From: Streptomyces sp. NBC_00250
Lineage (GTDB): Bacteria > Actinomycetota > Actinomycetes > Streptomycetales > Streptomycetaceae
DNA: 64,000 bases
NCBI RefSeq assembly: GCF_036192275.1
Contig: NZ_CP108088.1
Span: 8,232,001 to 8,296,000, forward strand
Reading direction: 5' to 3'
Shown here: positions 8,905-17,691 of the stretch, piece after piece
How the letters are laid out: every line of letters begins with the position of its first letter
Numbering within the stretch: position 1 is the first letter of the stretch
Translations under genes and position numbers: made by a program
Notes under the pieces: model-generated
Seen by the model: the letters and a program-made list of their open reading frames with translations, nothing else
Databases searched by the model: none
What the model was told of the DNA's origin: nothing

Positions 8905-11016
8905 GTGGCCCCATCCCAGCGCGTCGCCTCGCTCGCGGCGGTGATCGCGACCCCAGTCATGGACGCACCCACTCACCAGCGGAGAGGTGTCGCGGGGCCT
9001 CGCCGAGCCCGTCGGCTGGCCGCTGCCGTGGTCACCGCGACAGCAACCCTGGCCACCGTCGTCACAACGACGGCGCAACCGGCGGCCGGGCTGTCGCGGC
9101 CCGTCCCGGGCGACACGGTGAACATCGACCACTCCTATGCCACCACGCCGAGGATGATCCTGCGCTCGGAGGGCTGGCGGAACACGACAGCGGCCAGCTT
9201 GAAGAAGACGGCCGATGACGCCGTCTCCACCGGTCTCCGCGATCTGGGCTGGAAAACGGTCTCGTTCGACGACACATGGGCCGTGCGGGGTGACTGTACG
9301 GACTGGGACGCCAATGCCACCGTCGTGCCGAACTGCAAGGACGGGCGCGACACGGCCACCGGCAACCTCATCCCGTCGCCGACGAAGTATCCCAACGGTC
9401 TGAAGGACGTCGGCGACTACCTGCACGGCAAGGGGATGTTCTTCGGCGTCTACGCCAGCGGTGGCAAGTACATGTGCGATTCGGGTGGGCGTGCGACCGC
9501 CGCTCCGGGCAGCTACGACAACTTCGAGAAGGACTTCAAGTTCCTCGCGAGCGTAGGCGCCGATTACATCAAACTCGACTACTGCGGTGAGCCGAACACG
9601 AGCAACAAGTGCTGCTACACCGTTCTCGACAGCGACACCGAGATCAACACGGCCATCGAGTCGGCGCGCCGGGCAGCCGCCGCGATCAACGCCATCAAGA
9701 CGGACGCCGACCCCGCCAAGCGTCGGTCGATGGTGCTGAACATCTCCGCGCCGGCGTACGCGAACTGGAAGAACGACACCTACGACACGCCGCTGTACCA
9801 GCGCATGATGAACAGCATCGGACCGGCCGGACACGCCTACCGCATCGGTGGTGACGTCGGCGCCACCAGCTGGGCGGGCACCATCGGGCTCGTCGACATG
9901 GTCGAGCAGATGCGCTCGTACGGCAAGCAGGGCCACTTCCTCGACCCCGACCGGCTGTACTTCGATGATTCCGTCCTGACGAGCGACAGTAAGCTCGGTG
10001 GCTATGCGATGTGGGCGATGCAGAACAGCCACATGGTCGCGATCGTGCGCAACTCCAATGCCAGCGGCGCGATCTCGGCCACGCAGGCGAACCTCATGAA
10101 GAAGGCCGACCTGATCGCGGTGGGACAGGACGCGTTGGCCGTTCCGGCGAAGCGGGTGGCCCGGGGCACCGGGTACGACGTATTCGCCAAGCCTTTGAGC
10201 AACGGCGACTACGCCGTCGCGATCATGAACCGTTCGGCGACGGCGCCGGTCACCGCCACGACGTGGGGCTCGGTGATCGGGACATCCGCGAAGACGTTCA
10301 CGCTCTCGACGATCCTCGGACCCGACGTGTCGTCCATCGACGCGGCCGGCGGCTTCAGCGTCACCGTGCCGGCGGGCTCGACGGCCATGTACCGCCTGAA
10401 GGTCGCTCCTACGGCCGCGTACACCGGGTGGAACTTTGGGCTCGGCGGCTCGGTCGCCCGCAACGCCACCGCGATCACCGACGGTGACGCGCCGACCGCG
10501 GGCACCTGGGACGCGAGTGGTCGTACCCTGTCGTCCGACCGGCTGGCAGGCAACGCCCAGCTGCCGAACGGAACGCCGCTCAGCGTCAAGGCCGGGCAGA
10601 CTGTCACGGTCGGCGGCGTCGGGTACACCTGGCCGAACACCACGTCCGGGAATTTCGACTCTGTCAAGCCGCTCGGGCAGACGATCGACTATGCGTACAA
10701 CGGTTCGACCGTGAATTTCCTCGGCGCCTCGGGCAGCGGCGAAGCCGGTGGGACCATACGCCTCAACTACAGCGACGGCACGTCCAGCACGTCGACGTGG
10801 GGCTTCCCCAGCTGGAACTGCGCGCCCGCGACGAACTACCCGGCGACGGTCGCGTTCAGGGTGTTCGGGCGCAATGACACCCGTGGCCCGGCGGACCTGG
10901 GAACCGGGTTCTGTGTGTACACGAAGTCGGTGTCGATCGCGTCCGGGAAGTCGCTGGCGTCGATCACGCTGCCGAACGCGCCGAGCGTGCGCGTCTTCGC
11001 CATCAAGGTAACCTGA
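8905..11016 (+). CDS. Secreted GH27 glycosidase (alpha-galactosidase-type)
   Basis: GTG 8905 follows AAGGAG at 8893-8898. An Arg-rich N-terminus (RRARRLAAAVV) and hydrophobic segment end at about residue 55 (AQPAAG), indicating export, possibly by Tat. The catalytic TIM barrel carries GLRDLGWKTVSFDDTW, the nucleophile Asp in GADYIKLDYCG (about residue 224) and the likely acid/base Asp in YRIGGDVGATSW (about 316). A beta-sandwich follows to about 500, then a 200-residue C-terminal beta-rich module of unknown role. GH27 includes alpha-galactosidases, alpha-N-acetylgalactosaminidases and beta-L-arabinopyranosidases; sequence alone does not decide among these. It shares a promoter/operator pattern with the transporter at 17692. 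Confidence 0.85.
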   Translation: MAPSQRVASLAAVIATPVMDAPTHQRRGVAGPRRARRLAAAVVTATATLATVVTTTAQPAAGLSRPVPGDTVNIDHSYATTPRMILRSEGWRNTTAASLKKTADDAVSTGLRDLGWKTVSFDDTWAVRGDCTDWDANATVVPNCKDGRDTATGNLIPSPTKYPNGLKDVGDYLHGKGMFFGVYASGGKYMCDSGGRATAAPGSYDNFEKDFKFLASVGADYIKLDYCGEPNTSNKCCYTVLDSDTEINTAIESARRAAAAINAIKTDADPAKRRSMVLNISAPAYANWKNDTYDTPLYQRMMNSIGPAGHAYRIGGDVGATSWAGTIGLVDMVEQMRSYGKQGHFLDPDRLYFDDSVLTSDSKLGGYAMWAMQNSHMVAIVRNSNASGAISATQANLMKKADLIAVGQDALAVPAKRVARGTGYDVFAKPLSNGDYAVAIMNRSATAPVTATTWGSVIGTSAKTFTLSTILGPDVSSIDAAGGFSVTVPAGSTAMYRLKVAPTAAYTGWNFGLGGSVARNATAITDGDAPTAGTWDASGRTLSSDRLAGNAQLPNGTPLSVKAGQTVTVGGVGYTWPNTTSGNFDSVKPLGQTIDYAYNGSTVNFLGASGSGEAGGTIRLNYSDGTSSTSTWGFPSWNCAPATNYPATVAFRVFGRNDTRGPADLGTGFCVYTKSVSIASGKSLASITLPNAPSVRVFAIKVT

Positions 11017-11134
11017 CCGCCCTCTCCGGGGGCGGGTCCCCCGAGCCCCGACAGTCCATTGAGTGCGGGCAATGCCCATGACTGTCTGACCGGACCCGTT
11101 CCTCATTGCCGTGGGAGCGATTCCCGCGGTTCGC

Positions 11135-11173
11135 GAGCACCGCCAGATCGACGACGTCGATCTGGCGGTGCTC
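11135..11173 (+). terminator. Perfect 18-bp hairpin terminator
   Basis: GAGCACCGCCAGATCGAC is repeated inverted, with only GAC between the arms, 120 bases after the GH27 stop. There is no U-tract, as usual in Streptomyces. It probably ends the GH27 transcript. Confidence 0.75.
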
Positions 11174-12049
11174 CGCATTCTGATGATCGGCGGCGCGGTC
11201 GGGGCCGTTAGGGGGTGGCTCTGATACTGATGCGGTAGTGCACCGATGCAAGCGTCACCCAGCCGGGGCGGCCTACGGACGCTGGCGACGTGGCCTGCGG
11301 CGGCGGCCCGCACCCGAGCACCGAGCTGGAGCGACGTCGGATCGGCTACGTGACTGCCGTCCCAGGCAAGCGGCCGATCGCCGCCAGCTGGCATCGTCCC
11401 GGCCGGCGTGCCGGCTCACGGCCTGCCGGAGAGGGCCTGACAGCGGCGCCGACGGCGGGAGCCGGAGCCGTGGGAGGTCGCCACGCCGGTCAGTGCCTCA
11501 ACCTCCACGTGCCTGGCCGGGGGACCGCGAAACCACCGTGCCCACAGGCCTGCTGAGGTCACGCACCGTCCCATGGGCACGTACCGAGCACCGCTCGATC
11601 CCGCCCTTGCATATCCCGCCACTGCATCGATCTACCTTCAGGGCGTTATCACCTCAGGCGATCAAGTGATCGTGCGCCTGCTTCCTGGTTGTGGCATGTC
11701 CGCCGACGCCGTGCCGGTGCCGGTGCTCCACCCGTGGGGTGTACGAGCAGCGGCTCCCTGATGTGGTTCGGGAGACCGCCGTTCTCCTCGTGACCGAGCC
11801 CGCCTCCAACATGGTGTGACACAGCGGTAGCGCCTTCCTCGTCCGCTTCCGGCGGACGGAGAATCCCGTGGCGGCCGTTGCCTGGAGCTTGGGCGTCCGA
11901 GCGTGGTCCAGACCGCGCCTGGGCGCCCATTCCGGTGGGCGCGGCGGTTCCCAGGGTCGGCGCGGTGCTCCTGGTGACGCCGGTCTCGGCACGCGTAGGA
12001 CTTCGGACGACCGGAGGTGACCGTCCTGCCTGGCCGGTGTGACGAGCTG
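11174..12049. other. Gene-poor stretch with possible decayed transposase fragments
   Basis: No intact gene. Around 11320-11480 on the plus strand, LERRRIGYVTAVPGKRPIAA followed, after a shift, by GLPERA recalls DDE transposases of the IS701/IS4 kind. Around 11640-11990, a CGMS..VLHPWG stretch and, in another frame, YEQRLPDVVRETAVLLV recall the N-terminus of ISL3 transposases. Both are broken by stops and shifts. These assignments are weak and from memory. Confidence 0.28.
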
Positions 12050-13105
12050 TCAGCGTGCGCTGTCGGAGGAGGCACGGATCTTCAGTTCCGGCAGCAGTTC
12101 GACGTGGTGCGTGGGCAGCGACGAGCCGCTCTCGAGGCGGCGTAGCAGGAGGTCCACCGCTGCCGCGCCCACCGCGCGCTTCGGAGGCGAGACGGCGGTC
12201 AGCGGCGGTGCCGCCAGGGCCGCGAACACGTCGTCGTACGAGATCAGGGCGACATCGTCGGGCACCTCCAGACCACGCGCGCGGAGCAGCGGCGCGAGCT
12301 GGATGGCGTCCCGGTCGTTGTGCACCAGCACGGCCCGAACACCCGCGGCGGCGGCTTCGGCGATCTGCGCAGCGACCGCGTCGCTGTCGGCCCCGGGCCG
12401 GCGGATGTCGATCACCGGCTGGGGCTCGAGACCCAGCCGGTGGACGCACTCCTCGTACCCCGCACGCACCTGGTGCGCCGTCCAGCTGTCCGTGCGGGCT
12501 GCCAGCAGCACCGAACTGTGGCCGAGTGTGGCCAGGTGGCGCAGGGCCAGCAGGACGCCGTGCCGATGGTCGGAAGAGACTCCGTCCAGCTTGGCGCAGG
12601 CACTACCGGCGGCTGCGCGGCGCTCGACGAGAACGGTGGGCACCGGCAGGTCGCAGAGCCAGGCGCCGTCCTCGCTGTCGCTGTCCACCATCCAGTCCGG
12701 GGTGAGCAACAGGCCGTCGACATCGGACTGCACCAACTGCTCCACCTGCGCACGGTCACCCGAGGTCCCGTACGCGGCGACCCCCAGCACCAGACGGGTG
12801 CCGCTGGCCGCAGCGGCCGAGCGCGCGCCTGCGATCACCTCGTCGAAGTAGGAGCCGACCGTGGGGACGAGCATGCCGACGCCCCGGGAACGCCCCGTGG
12901 GCTTGTCGGAGCCTTCACTGACCGGCACCGAGACCGCCCCGTGCGATCGGCGCACCAGCCCCATGTCGGCGAGCGCCGCAACATCCCGGCGCACGGTGAC
13001 CGCAGGGAAACCGAGCCGTTCGGCCAGATCCACCACGCGAACCGCGCCGAGTTCCCGTACGGCGTCAAGGATCCGGGCCCGGCGTTCCTCGGCCGTGATC
13101 GTCAT
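12050..13105 (-). CDS. Hybrid regulator: DeoR-type HTH plus LacI-type sugar-sensing domain
   Basis: A 351-residue protein with ATG 13105 preceded by GGGAGGGAAG; the frame continues upstream through the operator repeats, but the later start has the ribosome-binding site. Residues 1-55 are a DeoR-style winged HTH: ERRARILDAVRELGAVRVVD, LAERLGFPAVTVRRDVAALA, DMGLVRRSHGAVSV. From about residue 75 it is a periplasmic-binding-protein-like domain: VGMLVPTVGSYFDEVIAGAR, DGLLLTPDW, HLATLGHSSVLLAA, AVLVHNDRDAI, LISYDDVFAALAAPPLTAV. Such hybrids repress sugar genes and release on ligand binding. It faces a close paralogue at 13544. Confidence 0.85.
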   Translation of the reverse strand: MTITAEERRARILDAVRELGAVRVVDLAERLGFPAVTVRRDVAALADMGLVRRSHGAVSVPVSEGSDKPTGRSRGVGMLVPTVGSYFDEVIAGARSAAAASGTRLVLGVAAYGTSGDRAQVEQLVQSDVDGLLLTPDWMVDSDSEDGAWLCDLPVPTVLVERRAAAGSACAKLDGVSSDHRHGVLLALRHLATLGHSSVLLAARTDSWTAHQVRAGYEECVHRLGLEPQPVIDIRRPGADSDAVAAQIAEAAAAGVRAVLVHNDRDAIQLAPLLRARGLEVPDDVALISYDDVFAALAAPPLTAVSPPKRAVGAAAVDLLLRRLESGSSLPTHHVELLPELKIRASSDSAR

Positions 13106-13150
13106 GGCTTCCCTCCCTGTCCTTGCTCGACCGCGACACGCGGTACCAAT

Positions 13151-13196
13151 GTCTGGATCAATTTGTGTCTGGATCAATTTGTATCATTCGATCGAA
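13151..13196. promoter_or_regulatory. Tandem operator repeats upstream of the first hybrid regulator
   Basis: GTCTGGATCAATTTGT occurs twice head to tail (13151-13166, 13167-13182), directly followed by ATCATTCGATCGAA (13183-13196). The latter resembles the TCATTCGATTCGAA site before the GH27 gene. The position between the two divergent regulators suggests autoregulation. Confidence 0.6.
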
Positions 13197-13543
13197 GTGC
13201 TGGAGCATCTTTCCGTGACCCCTCCGGGGTGCCGAGCCGACGAGTTCCGGCACACGCGCGGGGGCCATGGCTTGGCAGGGTGACAGCGCCTCCGGCTCCG
13301 ACGGCCTTGCCTGTAGCAGACCTTCCGGGGTTCCTGCGGGGCTCAGGCAGTCGGGGGGCGACCGTTGGGAGTGGTGCGAGCGGTGGCCAGCAGGGCGTCC
13401 AGCCGGGCCGAGCTCGGCCGGCTGGACGGCGGCTCTCCGCCCGGATCCTCAGCGTGGGGGAGATGGGGCGGTGACCGAGTGATAGTAATTGCATACACGA
13501 GTGCACCGTCGGTCTCGGTGTCTCCGGGGGGAGGCGTCCAACC

Positions 13544-14617
13544 ATGATCATCACCGCGGAGCAGCGGCGCGCCCGCATCCTGAAAGTCGTCCGGGAAGCG
13601 GGTACGATCCGCGTCATCGAGCTGGCCGAGCGGATCGGCACTGCTGCGGTCACCGCGCGGCGAGATGTCGCGGCGCTCGCCGAGAGCGGGCTGATCCGAC
13701 GCTCACACGGTTCGGTCTCGCTGGCCGACGAGGCAGATTCTTCGGCAACCCACACGGCGCGCGAGCGGGTCGTGGGCATGCTCGTCCCCACCGTCGGCTC
13801 GTACTTCGACGAGGTGATCGAGGGGGCTCGCGCGGCGGCGGCCTCGGCCGGCGCCAGGCTGGTGCTCGGCATAGCCCCGTACGAATCGGCGGACGACCGA
13901 GCCCAAATCACGCAGCTCCTGGACGCCGGGGCCGACGGCCTGCTGCTCACCCCCAACTGGCACCCGGCCAACGGTTCCGCCGAGGCGGCGTGGGTCCGTG
14001 AGCTGCCAGTGCCGGCCGTCCTGGTCGAGCGGCTCGCCACCCCGGACAGTGCCGCCGCCGAGTTGGACTCCGTCGGCTCGGACCACCGGCACGGCGCCGT
14101 GCTGGCCCTGCGTCACCTGCGCGGGCTGGGCCACGCATCGGTCCTGCTGGTCGCCCGCGAGGACACCTGGACGGCCCACCAGGTGCGCGTCGGCTATGCG
14201 GAGGGCGTTCGGCTGCTCGGGCTTCAGCCGCATCCTGTCATCGACATCCATCGTCCGACGCTGGAGTCGGCGGGCGTGGCGGCGCGGATCTCCGAGGCTG
14301 TCGGCCAGGGTGTTCGCGCCGTCCTGGTGCACAACGACCAGGAGGCCATCCAGGTGGCGCCGTTGCTGCGCGCCGGGGGTCTGCGGGTGCCGGACGATCT
14401 GGCGCTGATCTCGTACGACGACGTGTTCGCGGCCCTCGCCGCGTCGCCGCTGACCGCGGTCGCCCCGCCCAAGCGGGCGGTAGGCGCCACGGCGCTGGAG
14501 CTGTTGCTGCGCCGTCTGAACGGTGGGTACGAGCTGCCCGTGCACCACATTCAGCTGTTGCCCGAACTGAAGGTCCGCACGTCGTGCGGCGGCGGTATCG
14601 GCGAGGAGGCCGGGTAG
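13544..14617 (+). CDS. Hybrid regulator paralogue: DeoR-type HTH plus LacI-type domain
   Basis: A 357-residue protein from ATG 13544, with GGGGGGAGG upstream. Domain order is as in the neighbour at 12050: HTH in the first 55 residues (AEQRRARILKVVREAGTIRV, ERIGTAAVTARRDVAALAES) and a LacI-type ligand domain with MLVPTVGSYFDEVIEGARAA, GLGHASVLLVAREDTWTAHQ, VHNDQEAIQVAPLL and LISYDDVFAALAASPLTAVA. It is clearly a duplicate of the divergent gene and differs mainly in ligand-domain loops, so the two may sense different sugars or one may modulate the other. It converges on the isomerase gene with 45 bases between them. Confidence 0.85.
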   Translation: MIITAEQRRARILKVVREAGTIRVIELAERIGTAAVTARRDVAALAESGLIRRSHGSVSLADEADSSATHTARERVVGMLVPTVGSYFDEVIEGARAAAASAGARLVLGIAPYESADDRAQITQLLDAGADGLLLTPNWHPANGSAEAAWVRELPVPAVLVERLATPDSAAAELDSVGSDHRHGAVLALRHLRGLGHASVLLVAREDTWTAHQVRVGYAEGVRLLGLQPHPVIDIHRPTLESAGVAARISEAVGQGVRAVLVHNDQEAIQVAPLLRAGGLRVPDDLALISYDDVFAALAASPLTAVAPPKRAVGATALELLLRRLNGGYELPVHHIQLLPELKVRTSCGGGIGEEAG

Positions 14618-14662
14618 CCGCGGTACGGGGATTCGGCCGGACCGGCAGGGGGTGCCGTCGGA

Positions 14663-15442
14663 TCAGCCGCACAGCGGGACGAGGAAGCGCCTCCCGGCCG
14701 CGAGCAGTCCCGGCAGCGGCGCGGCCGAGGGGAACCACGCCGCCTCGTACTCCCAGGACACCCAGCAGCCGGGCGGCAGCAGACGCAGGCACGCGTCGAG
14801 CTGTAGCACGCCGGCACCGAGCGGCAGCGGCGTGAGGTCGTCCGGACTGGCGATGTCCTTGACTTGCACGTAGCCGAGGCGTGGCCCCAGTGCCGTGAAC
14901 GACTCCCTGGGTGACTCGCCCGCCAGATCGGTGTGCATGACGTCCCAGAGCGCTCCGACGGACGGGTGATCCACCACGTCGAGCACCCGGGCCACGTCGC
15001 TTCCGCCCCGGTGCGAGTCGTGGGTCTCCAGCAGAGCCCGGACGCCCAGGGAGTGGGCGGTATCGGCGACGGCCGCCAGGCGGCGGACCGCCCGCGCGTC
15101 CGCCTCGGCCGTGGGGCCGTCGCCACCACGCGCGAAGACCCGGAGATACGCGGCGCCGAGGTCGGCGGCCAGCCGGAGCTGGTCGCGGAGGTCGGCGAGG
15201 ATCGGGCGGTCGTCGCCCGGGGCCGCGACGCCGGCGTATCCGGCCAGGGCCAGTGGGACGATGCCCGCGGTGGATATGGCTCTGGCCGCCGCCCGCCGTT
15301 CGGCGGCGTCCATCGCCGGGTGGATCGGCTCGCCGGGCGTGCACCGCAGTTCCAGCCCGTGCCAGCCGTGGTCGGCGGCCAGCCGCAGGACCTCGGTGAG
15401 TGGCAAGCCGGGAAGTCCGAGCGTGGAGAAGGCTATCGGCAT
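14663..15442 (-). CDS. Sugar isomerase/epimerase, xylose-isomerase-like TIM barrel
   Basis: A 259-residue protein of the AP endonuclease 2/xylose isomerase-like fold. It has IAFSTLGLPGLPLTEVLRLA, HGWHGLELR, LGVRALLETHDSHRGG (metal-binding Glu and His), VGALWDVMHTDLAGESP, and YVQVKDIASP then VSWEYEAAW near the end. Family members isomerise or epimerise keto-sugars and inositols, or act on oxidised sugars with a neighbouring dehydrogenase. It starts 5 bases after the DUF2264 stop, so the two are one operon. The exact substrate is unknown. Confidence 0.8.
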   Translation of the reverse strand: MPIAFSTLGLPGLPLTEVLRLAADHGWHGLELRCTPGEPIHPAMDAAERRAAARAISTAGIVPLALAGYAGVAAPGDDRPILADLRDQLRLAADLGAAYLRVFARGGDGPTAEADARAVRRLAAVADTAHSLGVRALLETHDSHRGGSDVARVLDVVDHPSVGALWDVMHTDLAGESPRESFTALGPRLGYVQVKDIASPDDLTPLPLGAGVLQLDACLRLLPPGCWVSWEYEAAWFPSAAPLPGLLAAGRRFLVPLCG

Positions 15443-15447
15443 GAAGG

Positions 15448-17400
15448 TCAGCCCTTCTGAGGGATGGCGGTGACGGTGACCTCGGTCGGTCCGAGGACCG
15501 CGTGGTGCTCACTGCCATCCGGCCAGAGCACACGTACCGTCCGGCCCTCGGTTGTCACGTGAGCAGCTTGGAACGGGTGGGGGGTGGGCCCGGAGAGCCG
15601 CGAGGCGGCGATGAGGAGCGCGGGGCCGTGGGTCGGCGTGCGACCGGTGAGCACCGGGACCGCGCCTTGGGGCCCGAAGGCAGTCCCGGTCGGAAGCGGG
15701 TGGCAGGCGGCCTCGGTGAAGCCCTGGAGGCACTGGAGCGTCGAGGCCAGGGGCGTGCACCCCGGCCTGGTGGCGGTGGCGCGGAGGTGGTCGGAGGCGC
15801 TGTGCACGTCGCCACCGGCCGGGGCCCAGCCACTCTGCCGTACCTCGGTGCCGGGTTCGGCCCCGGTGACCAGGTGGATGTGGACCTCGTCGGCGCCCGA
15901 GGCGAGGACGAGAGAGGTGATGGTGACTCCGTCCAGTTCGACGCCGCCGATCCGGGGACAGTGGGCGGAGGCGGCCCAGCCGCCGCCGGTTCCGAGGGGT
16001 TGGATCCGGCCTCGCTCGCTCAGCTCGCCGCCGACGACCAGGCCGAAGTGGTTGTCCGGGGGCCCGTCGAAGACCGGCCCGGTGGCAGTGGAGTGAGCGA
16101 GCCGGGCGTACAGCGGGCTGTCGGGCAGTACCTGGTCGTCAGGTTGGTCGTCGCTGCCGTGGTTGTGCAGCCGGACCAGCCCGTCCGCGGCGGTTGACTG
16201 GATCAGCCAGCCGGGCTGCGGCAGCGCGACGACGGCGTCCGCGGTCTCGGCCGGGCCGGGTTCTTCGACGGCGGTCCACACCGGATGGTCGGCCGGCAGC
16301 AGGAGTCCGAGGAACCCCTTGCTCGCCCAATAGGGCGAGGCCGGGCCGGAATACGACTGGACCATTGGCGGGTACGGCCCGAACCAGCCGAGGGTCAGCA
16401 GGCCGTCCGCGTCGAGGGCGCCGCCGTCGAGGAAATAGCGCAGGGCGCCGGAGGCGAGGCGGCGGGTGGTGCCGGGGGTCAGCGGCGTGTGGCCGCTGAG
16501 GGATCCGGCCCACAGGGGTGCCGTCGCGGCGAAGCGGTAGATGAGCGAGCGGCCCTGGTGGACGGGAGCGCCGTCCGTGCCGAAGGTCCTGGCGTAGCTG
16601 CCGAGAAAGGAGGCGAGCCGCCGGCCGTGGGTGTCGAGCAGCTTCCCGTCGCCGGAGAGGTGGGCGTGCAGGACGGGGTAGAGGTGGAAGGCCCAGCCGT
16701 TGTAGTGATCGAAGGCGCGGGGGCGGCCGTCGGTGTACCAGCCGCCGCCGCGGTGCCACTGCTCGATCTTCGCCAGGCCTTGCTCGACCGCGCGAAGGGC
16801 GGCGCCGTCCGCGTCCGGGTCGGCCCCGGCAGGGCCGCCCGTCTCGGCCAGGAAGGCGCCGACCATCGCGGGGAAGAGCCACCAGTTGTTGTCCACGTGG
16901 GTGACATGCAGGGCCGGGGCTAGCCAGGCGCGCACCTGGTCGCGGGTCTGCCCGTCCAGGCGGTCCCAGAGCCACCGACGGGTGAGGCGTAGACCCACGG
17001 CGATGGAGGCGGCCTCCACCAGTGCCTGGCCGCGGTCGGTGATCAGAGGCCAGGAGACGTGGTCCCCGTCGACGAGGTCCCGCTCGGTGGTCGGGGTGCG
17101 GCTGCCCGCTGCCAGTCCGGCGGCGTACCTCGGTAGCAGTCCGCGAGGGTCCTCGCCATCGGCCCCGGCGACCCGGAAGGCCGCGAGCAGGAAGGTGCGC
17201 GCGTAGCCCTCCAGTCCGTCTGAGCGCCGTCCGGACAGGCTGGGCCGGTCGCCCGGGAGGTTGATCAGCGCGCACTCGGGGCCCGCGTGCTCTCCGGCGG
17301 CAGCGAGCAGGCCGTCGGCGACGGCCTCCCAGTGGGCCCTGGTCCAGCCGGTGCAGGGGCTGAGGGTCCGGTCTTCGGGGGGAAGCGCGAGCGGGGGCAT
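15448..17400 (-). CDS. DUF2264 protein (GH154-like)
   Basis: A 650-residue protein from ATG 17400 with AGGAG about 8 bases ahead. The N-terminal alpha/alpha barrel-like part has GLEGYARTFLLAAFRVAGA, DRGQALVEAASIAVGLRLT and VDNNWWLFPAMVGAFLAE, the signature region of DUF2264, followed by GGGWYTDGRPRAFDHYNGWA, SLIYRFAATAPLW and a C-terminal beta-rich domain. DUF2264 proteins are placed in GH154, where a beta-glucuronidase activity has been described. No signal peptide is seen, so it acts in the cytoplasm on an imported oligosaccharide. It is the first gene of the operon with the isomerase and diverges from the transporter. Confidence 0.82.
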   Translation of the reverse strand: MPPLALPPEDRTLSPCTGWTRAHWEAVADGLLAAAGEHAGPECALINLPGDRPSLSGRRSDGLEGYARTFLLAAFRVAGADGEDPRGLLPRYAAGLAAGSRTPTTERDLVDGDHVSWPLITDRGQALVEAASIAVGLRLTRRWLWDRLDGQTRDQVRAWLAPALHVTHVDNNWWLFPAMVGAFLAETGGPAGADPDADGAALRAVEQGLAKIEQWHRGGGWYTDGRPRAFDHYNGWAFHLYPVLHAHLSGDGKLLDTHGRRLASFLGSYARTFGTDGAPVHQGRSLIYRFAATAPLWAGSLSGHTPLTPGTTRRLASGALRYFLDGGALDADGLLTLGWFGPYPPMVQSYSGPASPYWASKGFLGLLLPADHPVWTAVEEPGPAETADAVVALPQPGWLIQSTAADGLVRLHNHGSDDQPDDQVLPDSPLYARLAHSTATGPVFDGPPDNHFGLVVGGELSERGRIQPLGTGGGWAASAHCPRIGGVELDGVTITSLVLASGADEVHIHLVTGAEPGTEVRQSGWAPAGGDVHSASDHLRATATRPGCTPLASTLQCLQGFTEAACHPLPTGTAFGPQGAVPVLTGRTPTHGPALLIAASRLSGPTPHPFQAAHVTTEGRTVRVLWPDGSEHHAVLGPTEVTVTAIPQKG

Positions 17401-17564
17401 GCGGGTGCTCCTGGGCTGGGAGAGTGATCGGATCGTGGGTGGCCCGGGTCCGTCCGCCGGGAGTACCGACCGAATGATCCCGAGCGCGCTCGATCGGCTT
17501 CCGAGCTTATCCATGAGCATCAAGGGAGTGAGAGAGTTCAGTTGGTCACGATGGGATCACATCA

Positions 17565-17613
17565 GATCATTTGATCTAATCCTCTTGACTCCGATCGAAG
17601 GCGGTCGCAGGAT
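17565..17613 (+). promoter_or_regulatory. Promoter and operator of the first CUT1 transporter
   Basis: TTGACT (17585-17590) and CAGGAT (17608-17613) are 17 bases apart. GATCATTTGATC (17565-17576) lies just before the -35 box and is the exact reverse complement of GATCAAATGATC at 8663. From about 17565 to 17600 the sequence parallels the GH27 promoter (CTCTTGACTCnGATC in both). Co-regulation of GH27 and this transporter is strongly suggested. Confidence 0.65.
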
Positions 17614-17691
17614 GGCCGCACCCCGCCGACGGTCCACCGCTCGACCGTCGGCAGCTTCCGGCACATCGCCCCCTCCACAGGAGCCGCGCCC

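Noticed and set aside
8881..11394. 837-codon minus-strand frame
   Set aside because: Antisense to the GH27 gene, Arg-rich and without recognisable domains.
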